In this document: positions 45,963 through 52,491 of the stretch, piece after piece
How the letters are laid out: each line of letters begins with the position of its first letter
Numbering within the stretch: position 1 is the first letter of the stretch
Source: Rickettsiales bacterium
GTDB lineage: Bacteria; Pseudomonadota; Alphaproteobacteria; Rickettsiales; SXRF01
Assembly: GCA_025464625.1 (NCBI GenBank)
Contig: JAOAUZ010000007.1
Coordinates: 1 to 52,491 of the forward strand
DNA: 52,491 nt
Direction of reading: 5' to 3'
The notes under the pieces: model-generated
The model's input: the letters and a program-made list of their open reading frames with translations, nothing else
What the model was told of the DNA's origin: nothing
Database searches by the model: none
Program-made: the position numbers and the translations under genes

Positions 45963-47219
45963 ATGAAAAAAGTAGTCGCCTCAGGAATGATAGGTAACGG
46001 GTTGGAGTGGTATGACTACGCTCTGTACGGTCAAATGGCAGCGTTGCTTGGTACTTTGTTCTTTCCCAAAGGCGACGCAGGTGTGCAATTACTCGCCACT
46101 TATGGCGTTTTTGCTGCTGGCTTCATAGTCCGCCCACTGGGAGCTATTTTATTCGGCTGGGTTGGCGATCGCTACGGTCGAAAATCAGCTATGGTTCTTG
46201 CTGTTCTTATGATGGCAATTCCCACTGGCTGCATTGGTTTGCTGCCGACTTACGCAGAGGCGGGGCTTATTGCCCCTGTTCTGCTGACCATAATCCGCCT
46301 ATTGCAGGGCTTATCTCTCGGTGGTGAGTTTGCTGGTTCTATAGCTTATATTGTTGAACATGCTCCACCCAAAAGGCGTGGCTGGGCTGGCTCTGCTTCG
46401 CTGGTGAGCCTTATTCTCGGATTCCTGCTTGGATCTTTAGTGGTAAACACATTGCTTGGTGCAATGGGCAGGGAAGCATTTGAGGCTTGGGGCTGGCGCA
46501 TCCCGTTTCTGGGAGGCATTGTCATTGGTCTGGTTGGGTTTTATATCCGCCGTTGCTGCGAAGAAAGCCCTGTCTATGAAACTGCAAAACAGGATAATAA
46601 AATCTCAAAAACCCCAGTACGCACCGCCTTTGCCAAACATCCATGGCAAATGCTGCAAGGTTTTGCCCTATATATGACAGTGACCATGCCGTTTTACCTT
46701 TCTTCAGTATATTTCATCAGCTTCAGCGAGAAACATTTGGGAACGAGTATGGAAGAAGCATTGCGCTTCAATATTTACAATATGTTAGCCATGCTTATCA
46801 CCATGCCTTTCTCAGCGTGGATTTCCGACAGAGTTGGGCGCAAAAAAGTTATGATTTCAGCAGCTATTGCAATGTTTTTTATCACCCCATTACTTTTTAC
46901 CCAATTCACACTGGGCGCGTCACCCCTAACAATTGCTCTATGCCAATTCATTTTTGCTGCAATGGTTGGAATATATGCTGGCCCAGTCCCTGCACTACTC
47001 GTGGAAATGTTCCCAACCAATATACGCTTCACAGGCATGGCGATAGCTTATAACCTCGCTGCTGCCATATTCGGTGGCACTGCGCCCATGGTTTGTGAGT
47101 GGCTAATCCGTACAACCAGTAATAATGGTTCTATTGGCTGGTATGTGATGGTTTGCAATGTATTTTCGCTGATAGCACTCTATTATTATAAAGATCGCTT
47201 CAAAGAACCGCTTCATTAA
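45963..47219 (+). CDS. MFS transporter of the metabolite:H+ symporter type
   Basis: 418 residues, 12 membrane helices. GNGLEWYDYALYGQMAALLGTLFFP and GWVGDRYGRKSAMV are hallmarks of the MHS family (ProP, KgtP, ShiA). It imports an organic acid, osmolyte or amino acid with protons. It lies 17 bases after ackA and may be in the same transcript; an organic acid substrate would fit but is inference. Confidence 0.9.
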   Translation: MKKVVASGMIGNGLEWYDYALYGQMAALLGTLFFPKGDAGVQLLATYGVFAAGFIVRPLGAILFGWVGDRYGRKSAMVLAVLMMAIPTGCIGLLPTYAEAGLIAPVLLTIIRLLQGLSLGGEFAGSIAYIVEHAPPKRRGWAGSASLVSLILGFLLGSLVVNTLLGAMGREAFEAWGWRIPFLGGIVIGLVGFYIRRCCEESPVYETAKQDNKISKTPVRTAFAKHPWQMLQGFALYMTVTMPFYLSSVYFISFSEKHLGTSMEEALRFNIYNMLAMLITMPFSAWISDRVGRKKVMISAAIAMFFITPLLFTQFTLGASPLTIALCQFIFAAMVGIYAGPVPALLVEMFPTNIRFTGMAIAYNLAAAIFGGTAPMVCEWLIRTTSNNGSIGWYVMVCNVFSLIALYYYKDRFKEPLH

Positions 47220-47221
47220 TC

Positions 47222-47250
47222 TTGACTTTAATAGTCTAGTCCACTAATTC
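47222..47250 (+). promoter_or_regulatory. Putative promoter of tRNA-Tyr
   Basis: TTGACT (47222-47227), 17-base spacer, TAATTC (47245-47250), about 43 bases before the tRNA. Confidence 0.4.
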
Positions 47251-47292
47251 GGTGCATCTTGAATGTGTTTTTACTTAATGTTTTTACTCCGT

Positions 47293-47378
47293 GGAGGAGT
47301 GGCCGAGTGGTCAATGGCAGCAGACTGTAAATCTGCCCGCGTAAGCGTTCGCTGGTTCAAATCCAGCCTCCTCCACCA
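47293..47378 (+). tRNA. tRNA-Tyr (anticodon GUA)
   Basis: Class II tRNA: acceptor GGAGGAG/CTCCTCC, anticodon loop CTGTAAA (GTA), long variable arm (CCCGCGTAAGCG region), T arm GCTGG-TTCAAAT-CCAGC, discriminator A at 47375, encoded CCA 47376-47378. An integrase gene starts 310 bases later, making the tRNA 3' end the likely attachment site of the island that follows. A 9-bp hairpin (GCGATATTT/AAATATCGC, 47401-47427) lies just downstream. Confidence 0.96.
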
Positions 47379-47439
47379 ACTACTTCCAGAGCCAGTTACA
47401 GCGATATTTAGAAGATAAAAATATCGCTAAATAACTGAG

Positions 47440-47553
47440 AAATGGGACACTGACGGGACAGTAAAAAGCAATCAACCGCAGCAATCAACAATTATGCACG
47501 ACAAGTAAAACCTGGGTTTTTTTAGGATCTAGTGTCCCTTGAGTGTCCCATTT
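47440..47553. repeat. TGGGACA-type inverted repeats between tRNA-Tyr and the integrase
   Basis: AAATGGGACACT (47440-47451) is an exact inverted copy of AGTGTCCCATTT (47542-47553). Two further related sites, CGGGACAGT (about 47455) and AGTGTCCCTT (47531-47540), make four copies. The remaining sequence to 47688 is AT-rich without an ORF. Candidate integrase arm-binding or regulator sites. Confidence 0.6.
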
Positions 47554-47688
47554 GTTTATTTGTTATAATTAATATTTTGTTTTTGTTGAATATAAAATTA
47601 TTTATCGGCTGATTATGTATCTTCTATTGTCATTAATTGCAGTTTATCGTAATTTGCTACCAATTATAAAAGAGAAAGGTAATCACAC

Positions 47689-48765
47689 ATGGCTGTTATA
47701 GAAAAGCGCGTTACCAACGAAGGAAAAACAAGCTATCGCGTAAAAATACGCATGAAAGGTTATCCGCCACAAACTGCCACTTTTGATCGCATTACAGATG
47801 CTAAGAAATGGTCACAGGATACGGAATCAGCCATTCGTGCGGGCAGACATTTTAAAACCAGCGAAGCTAAACGCCATACACTCGCACAATTAATAGATCG
47901 CTATATAAGCGATGTATTACCAAAAAAGACAAAAAACCTGCACTCTCAAAAAATTCAAAAACAACAGCTGCTATGGTGGAAAGACCAAATAGGAAGCTAT
48001 CTCCTATCTGATGTTACCCCTTCTCTCATTGCAGAATATCGCGATAATTTGGGAAAAGAAGAAATACGAAAGGACGTGTATCGCTCCCCGGCAACAATAG
48101 TGCGCTATATGGCGGCATTATCCCATGCCTTTACTATTGCTATGCGCGAATGGATGTGGGTTGAAGATTCACCAATGCGGAAAGTAAGTAAGCCCAAAGA
48201 ACCACGCGGCAGAGTTCGCTTTCTAAGTGATGATGAACGCAAACGCTTACTTATTGCCTGCAAGGAATATAATCATCCTTACCTATACACCATAACTATC
48301 CTGGCCTTGGCTACAGGTATGCGCCAAGGAGAAATAATGGGCATCAAGTGGGATGATGTTAATTTCAAAGATGGTTACATAATTCTGCATGAAACGAAGA
48401 ACGGAGAGCGCAGAAGAATACCATTAGCTGGGCACGCAAAAGACGTATTGAAGGCACTGCATGATAAACGAGAAATTGCCAGCTCTCTTGTGTTTGCTGA
48501 TTTCAAAACCAAAATAAAAGGCAAAATCGCTAACATGGATAATGCCTGGAACAATGCCGTAAAAACAGCCAAAATAGAGAATTTCCGATTCCATGATCTC
48601 CGCCATAGTGCGGCCAGTTATCTTGCTATGAATGGTGCCAGCCTAGCCGAAATAGCCGAGGTTCTAGGCCACAAAACCCTACAAATGGTAAAACGGTATG
48701 CTCACCTCTCCGAAGCACATACTAGTAAAGTTGTGGCCAGGATGAATGAAAAGATTTTTGGGTAA
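47689..48765 (+). CDS. Tyrosine recombinase/site-specific integrase
   Basis: 358 residues. N-terminal arm-binding-like region (about 1-55), SAM-like core-binding domain (about 62-155), catalytic domain with Arg212 (ATGMRQGEIMG), Lys237 (HETKNGERRRIP), His302/Arg305 (FHDLRHSAAS), His328 (LGHKT) and Tyr337 (VKRYAHLS): a full R-K-H-R-H-Y set. The position next to tRNA-Tyr and the orientation away from it suggest it mobilises the island to the right. Confidence 0.94.
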   Translation: MAVIEKRVTNEGKTSYRVKIRMKGYPPQTATFDRITDAKKWSQDTESAIRAGRHFKTSEAKRHTLAQLIDRYISDVLPKKTKNLHSQKIQKQQLLWWKDQIGSYLLSDVTPSLIAEYRDNLGKEEIRKDVYRSPATIVRYMAALSHAFTIAMREWMWVEDSPMRKVSKPKEPRGRVRFLSDDERKRLLIACKEYNHPYLYTITILALATGMRQGEIMGIKWDDVNFKDGYIILHETKNGERRRIPLAGHAKDVLKALHDKREIASSLVFADFKTKIKGKIANMDNAWNNAVKTAKIENFRFHDLRHSAASYLAMNGASLAEIAEVLGHKTLQMVKRYAHLSEAHTSKVVARMNEKIFG

Positions 48766-48768
48766 TAT

Positions 48769-48966
48769 ATGTCCAATGATTCTTCTGATTTGTTAAAACG
48801 CAGACAAGAAGCAGAAAAGATGGCATTAGCAATTTTTCCGCTTCCAAAAAACCCGTACAAAAACACACTTACGCTTAAGGAAAAAAAACAAGATTTTGGA
48901 TATTTTTATCCATTATGGAATTCCACCAGCACTGGGTTGGTTACTCGCGGCCGGACTGGGTATTAA
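48769..48966 (+). CDS. Small unknown protein after the integrase
   Basis: 65 residues starting 3 bases after the integrase stop (SDLLKRRQEAEKMALAIFPLPKNPYKNTL...). The first 40 residues look protein-like; the rest overlaps the next ORF in another frame. A run of eight A (48881-48888) lies just before the overlap, so the two ORFs may be one gene split by a frameshift. No family recognised. Confidence 0.4.
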   Translation: MSNDSSDLLKRRQEAEKMALAIFPLPKNPYKNTLTLKEKKQDFGYFYPLWNSTSTGLVTRGRTGY

Positions 48967-49330
48967 ACCCACAAAATTGGGCCGTTCAGCAGATATTCAA
49001 AAAAGAGAATTGATAATGTGGTTCTTTCTCAAAAGAGGCAGCCTGCCAAAAGAACGTTCAAAAGGTCAAAAGGGCAGAAGAAAAAAAGATGACCCTGACT
49101 ACGACATAATTTCGCAATGTGTCAGAGAATTAGAACCTCAGCTATCAACATTACGCAACACTGAAAATCCACAGAATTTAATTAAAACATTGCTAAATGA
49201 ACCAGATTTTATTGAAGAGTTTGAACAGCGAATAGAGGGATGCCATATATCTCCGCTAGGTAAATTGGTTGCTTCTTATATTTCTGGAGAAGAACCAAAA
49301 GAATTTTATGAAAGGCCTAAAGTGAAATGA
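48896..49330 (+). CDS. Unknown island protein
   Basis: 144 residues if begun at the TTG 48896. A short hydrophobic stretch (IPPALGWLLAAGLGI) is followed by a basic region (SKGQKGRRKKDD) and a helical acidic C-terminal domain. No family recognised. The lack of an ATG near its beginning, and overlap with the preceding small ORF, suggest that the true start lies later (ATG of MWFFLKRG, near 49016) or that a frameshift joins it to the upstream ORF. Confidence 0.45.
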   Translation: MDIFIHYGIPPALGWLLAAGLGIKPTKLGRSADIQKRELIMWFFLKRGSLPKERSKGQKGRRKKDDPDYDIISQCVRELEPQLSTLRNTENPQNLIKTLLNEPDFIEEFEQRIEGCHISPLGKLVASYISGEEPKEFYERPKVK

Positions 49331-49364
49331 CATAAAATAGCATAATATTTTATGTCATTTTTTT
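49325..49364 (+). terminator. Rho-independent terminator with embedded stop codon
   Basis: Perfect 14-bp stem AAATGACATAAAAT/ATTTTATGTCATTT with an 8-base loop, followed by TTTTAG. The TGA stop of the preceding ORF (49328-49330) is inside the stem, which is nearly symmetrical and may act on both strands. Confidence 0.75.
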
Positions 49365-49397
49365 AGAAGCTATATGTCGTTAGGCTTCCCCATGAGT

Positions 49398-49413
49398 TGC
49401 TCAATAATGAGCA
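49398..49413. promoter_or_regulatory. TGCTCA-N4-TGAGCA inverted repeat
   Basis: Perfect 6-bp half-sites (49398-49403 and 49408-49413), 24 bases before the HTH gene. A plausible operator for that protein. Confidence 0.35.
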
Positions 49414-49437
49414 GCATTAAACATGATGGAGCAAGTT

Positions 49438-49665
49438 ATGAACACACCAACTCTACTTACAATTCGACAATTTTGTGAGCAAAATCCCGCCTTTAACGAA
49501 GGTGGAATTCGTTTTCTGATTTTCAACAAGAAACATAACGGATTTGACCAATGTATCGTCCGAGTTGGCCGGAAAATTTTAATCAATGTAACCGCTTTCT
49601 TTCGCTGGCTAGATGAGAAAAACGGAGGGAATAAAATTTTCACCACCAGCGAATCTGACATATAA
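49438..49665 (+). CDS. Small helix-turn-helix protein (AlpA/excisionase-like)
   Basis: 75 residues. LLTIRQFCEQNPAFNEGGIRFLIFNKKHNGFDQCIVRVGRKILINVTAFFRWLDEKN is the pattern of small winged-helix proteins in integrative elements: a HTH, a loop and a C-terminal strand with VGRKILIN. It could be an excisionase or a regulator of the island. The start at 49438 has GGAG six bases upstream and is preferred to an earlier in-frame ATG. Confidence 0.75.
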   Translation: MNTPTLLTIRQFCEQNPAFNEGGIRFLIFNKKHNGFDQCIVRVGRKILINVTAFFRWLDEKNGGNKIFTTSESDI

Positions 49666-49666
49666 T

Positions 49667-49828
49667 ATGGACAATTCTCTCCTAGCAGCTCTTGACCCTA
49701 TAATATCTAGGGTTAGGCAAGATATTACCGCAGTAAAACGTAATAATAAAGTATCACGAACTAACGATCCTATAAGCAAAGATTGCCTAGAAAAGCATTT
49801 AAATGGAGGAATCTTACGTGGCGTTTAG
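49667..49828 (+). CDS. Small unknown protein after the HTH gene
   Basis: 53 residues beginning MDNSLLAALDPIISRVRQDI, one base after the HTH gene's stop and so probably coupled to it. Basic, predicted helical, no family recognised. It may be the remnant of a longer element gene, because the following sequence is the convergent TIGR04255 gene. Confidence 0.45.
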   Translation: MDNSLLAALDPIISRVRQDITAVKRNNKVSRTNDPISKDCLEKHLNGGILRGV

Positions 49829-49839
49829 GCAATTCAGAA

Positions 49840-50637
49840 TTATTCTCTAACATTTTCTAATCCCCATTTGCTTATCGCATAATCTGTTATTGCTGTATGA
49901 AAAGCATTAGCCGTAATTTCTTTTAAATCCCAAAAAGTATCAACCAATTTTTCTGTGTTAAAATCTCTTTGCTGCATTGAAAAATGGTCAAAATCGATAA
50001 AAGTTATCCATTCCTGAAGGTGCGGAATACATTTTGGGGACAATGTGTTTGGCAACAAATCCGGAGGAAGAGGAATACCTTGATTTGTACGCAATGTACG
50101 AACTATAAGTTGACCTAAAGCAGTATCAACGGTAGATTCTGATGCGTGCCTACTTGACTCAATAGAATCTATATTAGATACATCCTTTTTAAATGGAATA
50201 CCTAATATTCCTGGTTCAAGATATTGTGAAAATGCTTCTTCGCCTTCTTTGCGTACCATATCTACATACCTAAGCCCAACACGCTGTACTAATTCTATTC
50301 CTACAATCTTGCTTAAAACTGACAAAGCATATTCAAGTATTTTTATAAATGAATCAAAGGTTGTATAATGTGAAGTCTCAAGTGTAATAAATTCTTGAGT
50401 AATGCTAAGGGAAAGAGTGCTATCTTTATCTTGAAATATCCACGTAGTTATTTTATCAAATCTAGGTACGTTATTAACTTCAACTTTTACTACTGGAATT
50501 TCTTGCTGTATAAATTTAGGAAAACCATTTTTTCTTAAATCATCTTGGATTTCATCTATGTATTTTTCCATTCTGAGGACAGGCGAAAACGCCACCTGTC
50601 CTATAGTATATTCTAAAAGGCTGTCGTGGAAATCCAT
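49840..50637 (-). CDS. TIGR04255 family protein
   Basis: 265 residues. An N-terminal IGQVAFSPVLRMEKYIDEIQDDLRKNGFP pattern and the central LVQRVGLRYVDMVRKEG match the sporadically distributed TIGR04255 family, which occurs on mobile elements and has no established function. Intact. The gene is the distal member of the minus-strand Rhs array, 60 bases after the orphan lipoprotein gene, with the scar of a TPR gene between. Confidence 0.7.
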   Translation of the reverse strand: MDFHDSLLEYTIGQVAFSPVLRMEKYIDEIQDDLRKNGFPKFIQQEIPVVKVEVNNVPRFDKITTWIFQDKDSTLSLSITQEFITLETSHYTTFDSFIKILEYALSVLSKIVGIELVQRVGLRYVDMVRKEGEEAFSQYLEPGILGIPFKKDVSNIDSIESSRHASESTVDTALGQLIVRTLRTNQGIPLPPDLLPNTLSPKCIPHLQEWITFIDFDHFSMQQRDFNTEKLVDTFWDLKEITANAFHTAITDYAISKWGLENVRE

Positions 50638-50667
50638 CTCTACAACGGTGTAATTCGTTTAATAGCC

Positions 50668-50694
50668 TTATTTTTTGTAATCTGCTAGCAGCCC
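50668..50694 (-). pseudogene. Remnant of the 3' end of a second TPR immunity gene
   Basis: On the minus strand this reads LLADYKK and a TAA, corresponding to LIADCKK and TAA at the end of the intact TPR gene (51779). The similarity continues beyond the stop (50652-50691 versus 51764-51801), so it is a duplicated gene end rather than chance. Confidence 0.6.
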
Positions 50695-50696
50695 GA

Positions 50697-51161
50697 CTAC
50701 CGTTCCAATTTCCCAGATTTAATTTCGGAAAGATATTTAGGAGCGACATCCTTCCAAATTCCTTGCATGTTATTAACTTTCTTATCTAGCAGGGTCATAA
50801 GATCTGTGTCTTTTGTAAAATCGTAAAGTTTTAAACGTGCCACTCTAGAGAATATCTGAGTAATATCTAGAATTTCTAGCTCATTTTTTGTGGCTTCTAA
50901 TTTTTTCTTAAGGAACGGGACGATGACTGCTCCTTGTTCTGCAAATGGGGAATCCAAATAAATAGCTGGTGGATGCACCACATGGCTCCCGAATTCAAAT
51001 ATTTCGTACTGTTCTTCAAGGCTATAATTTTTAAATTGCCTTACCTGCTCACTAGGAGATTGGTACTTGGTATAAAAATCGCTGACCAACTTGCTCGGTT
51101 GCGTATAGGACACACAACCACACAAGACAAAGAGTATCGTATAAACTATTTTTCTGGACAT
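50697..51161 (-). CDS. Putative lipoprotein, candidate immunity protein of the orphan Rhs tip
   Basis: 154 residues. Signal peptide with lipobox LCGC (lipidated Cys16). The mature part is about 138 residues, helical and charged, with no family recognised. Its ATG lies 16 bases inside the end of the orphan Rhs gene, the coupling expected of a toxin-immunity pair. A periplasmic membrane-anchored inhibitor would fit a toxin delivered to the envelope. Function is inferred from position only. Confidence 0.65.
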   Translation of the reverse strand: MSRKIVYTILFVLCGCVSYTQPSKLVSDFYTKYQSPSEQVRQFKNYSLEEQYEIFEFGSHVVHPPAIYLDSPFAEQGAVIVPFLKKKLEATKNELEILDITQIFSRVARLKLYDFTKDTDLMTLLDKKVNNMQGIWKDVAPKYLSEIKSGKLER

Positions 51162-51742
51162 GAGGTGCCGTATTTCTGTTCAAGTTCATCTTTAATCTTT
51201 TTTTCTATAACACGAGGATCCGTTTCATAAGGGTTATTTTCATAACCATTACGACTTTCCCATAAATATAGGAGCCAATCCATCCCATCAGCGTATTGAC
51301 CAACATGCACTAGTTCATGACCAAGTAATCCCAAGTCTTCTGGTGTATAAAAAGTTTGATCTGGATTACGGAAATAAATATCGTTTCCTCGTGTGATTCC
51401 CCACGCCCACGAAGGCGCATATACAGGCATATCTCCAACGTGAATATCGGCATTATTCAAATCTCTTTCTTGAATATAAGGACGAAGATAGTTTTTTTCA
51501 GACTCAGTCAATGGACGAAGACCAAACGGGTCTATTCTTTTCAACGGATTGCTTTCAGCGTATTTATATAGATTAAGACCACCATTCTGACCGATTATGT
51601 CAGTCTGGAGGTAACGCCCCATGGTTGGGTCGTAGTCGCGGAAATAATTATAGTAGTTACCGTCTTCAGCGTCGGCACGGTAGTTATCATTCGCTGCGTA
51701 TAACGAAGTGGATGTACAAAATTTCCTGGCGAGTGTGGTCAT
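51146..51742 (-). CDS. Orphan Rhs core fragment with C-terminal metallopeptidase-like toxin tip
   Basis: 198 residues. Residues about 21-75 are the end of an Rhs core: YRADAEDGNYYNYFRDYDP, GRYLQTDIIGQNGGLNLYKYAESNP and the DPFGL boundary (71-75). The tip (76-198) contains LLGHELVHVGQY with the zinc-ligand pattern His142-Glu143-x-x-His146. The bulk of an Rhs protein is missing: the gene is a displaced tip like those stored downstream of main Rhs genes and swapped in by recombination. The first 20 residues are not Rhs-like, marking the junction. It is followed by a coupled lipoprotein gene. Confidence 0.82.
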   Translation of the reverse strand: MTTLARKFCTSTSLYAANDNYRADAEDGNYYNYFRDYDPTMGRYLQTDIIGQNGGLNLYKYAESNPLKRIDPFGLRPLTESEKNYLRPYIQERDLNNADIHVGDMPVYAPSWAWGITRGNDIYFRNPDQTFYTPEDLGLLGHELVHVGQYADGMDWLLYLWESRNGYENNPYETDPRVIEKKIKDELEQKYGTSCPEK

Positions 51743-51778
51743 TTAATTTAATCAAATCATAACAATTCGTTAATAACC

Positions 51779-52261
51779 TTATTTTTTGCAATCAGCTATC
51801 AAATCTTCTTTGCTACGTAGCTTGTATGTCCATGTGTCAAAACCATCTCTTACATGCTCGAGATCGGACAAAGCTTCTTCTTTTCTGCCCATTCTTAGTA
51901 ATGTTTCTGCGCGCCAGAAATATAAATACCAGCGATATGATTCATCATCAGATTTATAATAAACCAAAGCATTAGTGAAATCTTCTACAGCAGCACGGTT
52001 ATCACCAACTTCAAAATTCGCAATTCCACGAGCAAAATAAAGTCCATGTTCTGGATAGATACTGATGGCTTTTGTGTAATCGGCGAGTGCTAATTTATAT
52101 TCATTTTTAATAGTATACAGGTGGGCACGCAAATCCCATACTTTCATCTCATGCGAGTATTGCTCAACCAATTGGTTGGCCAAAACTAATGCTTCGTCTC
52201 TCTTTTTTTGTCGAGATAGTTTATCCGCATATGCGATAAGATCATGGACATTTTGAGTCAT
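51779..52261 (-). CDS. TPR protein, candidate immunity protein of the main Rhs tip
   Basis: 160 residues of tetratricopeptide-like helical pairs (EALVLANQLVEQYSHEMKVWDLRAHL, YKLALADYTKAISIYPEHGLYFARG, RAAVEDFTNALVYY, YFWRAETLLRMGRKEEALSDLE). No signal peptide. Its ATG overlaps the stop of the Rhs gene (ATGA), so the pair is translationally coupled. TPR proteins in this position are plausible immunity or chaperone partners; which of the two cannot be told. Confidence 0.8.
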   Translation of the reverse strand: MTQNVHDLIAYADKLSRQKKRDEALVLANQLVEQYSHEMKVWDLRAHLYTIKNEYKLALADYTKAISIYPEHGLYFARGIANFEVGDNRAAVEDFTNALVYYKSDDESYRWYLYFWRAETLLRMGRKEEALSDLEHVRDGFDTWTYKLRSKEDLIADCKK

Positions 52262-52491
52262 GGTTTATTTCCGCCACAAGGGTAAGATACCTGTCCACGC
52301 CAGCATCGATCAAAACTGCCACCCCAAAGACCAGGAGGTCTTGATTCAGGACGCATATTTTCCAATTCCATGCAATATTCCGTAGCATCTTGTCGTTCTT
52401 TATTACAATCAGGCGGTGGTTCTTCAGGCGGCGGTTCATTGCCTGAATGACAAGCCATGTACTGCGCTATATTATTAGCACTATTAATACC
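52258..52491 (-). CDS. C-terminus of an Rhs-family protein (5' end outside window)
   Basis: Open from the right edge to the TGA at 52258 (77 codons visible). The sequence begins GINSANNIAQYMACHSGN, then a Pro/Glu linker (EPPPEEPPPDC) and a Cys-containing tail with GGSFDRCWRGQVSYPCGGNKP. This is the C-terminal style of Rhs/RHS-repeat proteins, with five cysteines in the visible part. The Rhs core is expected immediately beyond the window. The tip's activity is not identifiable. Confidence 0.75.
   Translation of the reverse strand, partial: GINSANNIAQYMACHSGNEPPPEEPPPDCNKERQDATEYCMELENMRPESRPPGLWGGSFDRCWRGQVSYPCGGNKP

Noticed and set aside
47355..52491. Second copy of the tRNA-Tyr 3' end marking the other island border
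   Set aside because: No repeat of the CCAGCCTCCTCCACCA stretch was noticed; the far end probably lies beyond the window.
1..52491. CRISPR array
   Set aside because: No set of regularly spaced identical repeats with unique spacers was seen; the repeats present are palindromic elements and a coding microsatellite.

Overview
This AT-rich window looks like the chromosome of an alphaproteobacterium, probably a Rickettsiales-like or other deep-branching lineage. The clues are a DUF2610 protein (a family I associate with Rickettsiales), an NDUFS4-type complex I accessory subunit, a GatCAB amidotransferase operon, and palindromic repeats both in intergenic spaces and inside polA, recalling the Rickettsia palindromic elements. 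A cbb3 oxidase operon, a PHA granule cluster and a hybrid-kinase phosphorelay suggest a broader metabolism than in reduced obligate parasites. The taxonomic placement is inference.

Layout. 1-1020: 3' end of a gene with a long Ala/Pro microsatellite-like coding repeat. 1037-5463: a carboxylesterase facing polA, with a LysR regulator coupled to polA. 5464-5842: a hairpin, a strong terminator, a promoter and tRNA-Thr(UGU). 5843-12210 (minus): a YeeZ-type epimerase, a DUF486 membrane protein, and the gat genes (gatC, a small unknown ORF, gatA, an OLD-type ATPase/TOPRIM gene, gatB). 12317-22059 (plus): ruvX, plsY, dprA, topA, a DUF433/DUF5615 toxin-antitoxin pair, rnr, the NDUFS4-like gene, DUF2610, and an unrecognised protein made of two copies of one helical module. 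22144-25679 (minus): an acyl-CoA dehydrogenase, a DUF475 membrane protein and an unknown protein. 25758-33746 (minus): a complete cbb3 oxidase operon, in transcription order a TauE/SafE-like gene, ccoN, ccoO, ccoQ, ccoP, ccoG, ccoH, ccoI, ccoS. 33891-38927: a phosphorelay, with HPt and receiver proteins facing a solute-binding protein and a hybrid kinase. 38976-41512 (minus): mscL, an RlmI-like methyltransferase and an ABC ATPase. 41594-45945: polyester storage and acetyl-phosphate genes (phaC, phaE-like, phaR, MaoC-Pta fusion, ackA), followed by an MFS transporter.

47293 to the right edge is an island: tRNA-Tyr, an integrase, small phage-like ORFs, a HTH protein, a TIGR04255 protein and an Rhs polymorphic-toxin cassette array. 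The array has the tip of a main Rhs protein (running off the window) with a coupled TPR immunity candidate, then an orphan Rhs tip carrying an HELVH metallopeptidase motif with a coupled lipoprotein, then the scar of a second TPR gene tail.

Most notable: (i) two copies of one palindromic element translated inside polA; (ii) a related pair of intergenic hairpins ending exactly at the start codons of polA and ruvX; (iii) an OLD-type nuclease embedded in the gat operon so that gatB starts inside it; (iv) the displaced Rhs tips and immunity scar; (v) a long out-of-frame overlap of a phaE-like gene with phaC.
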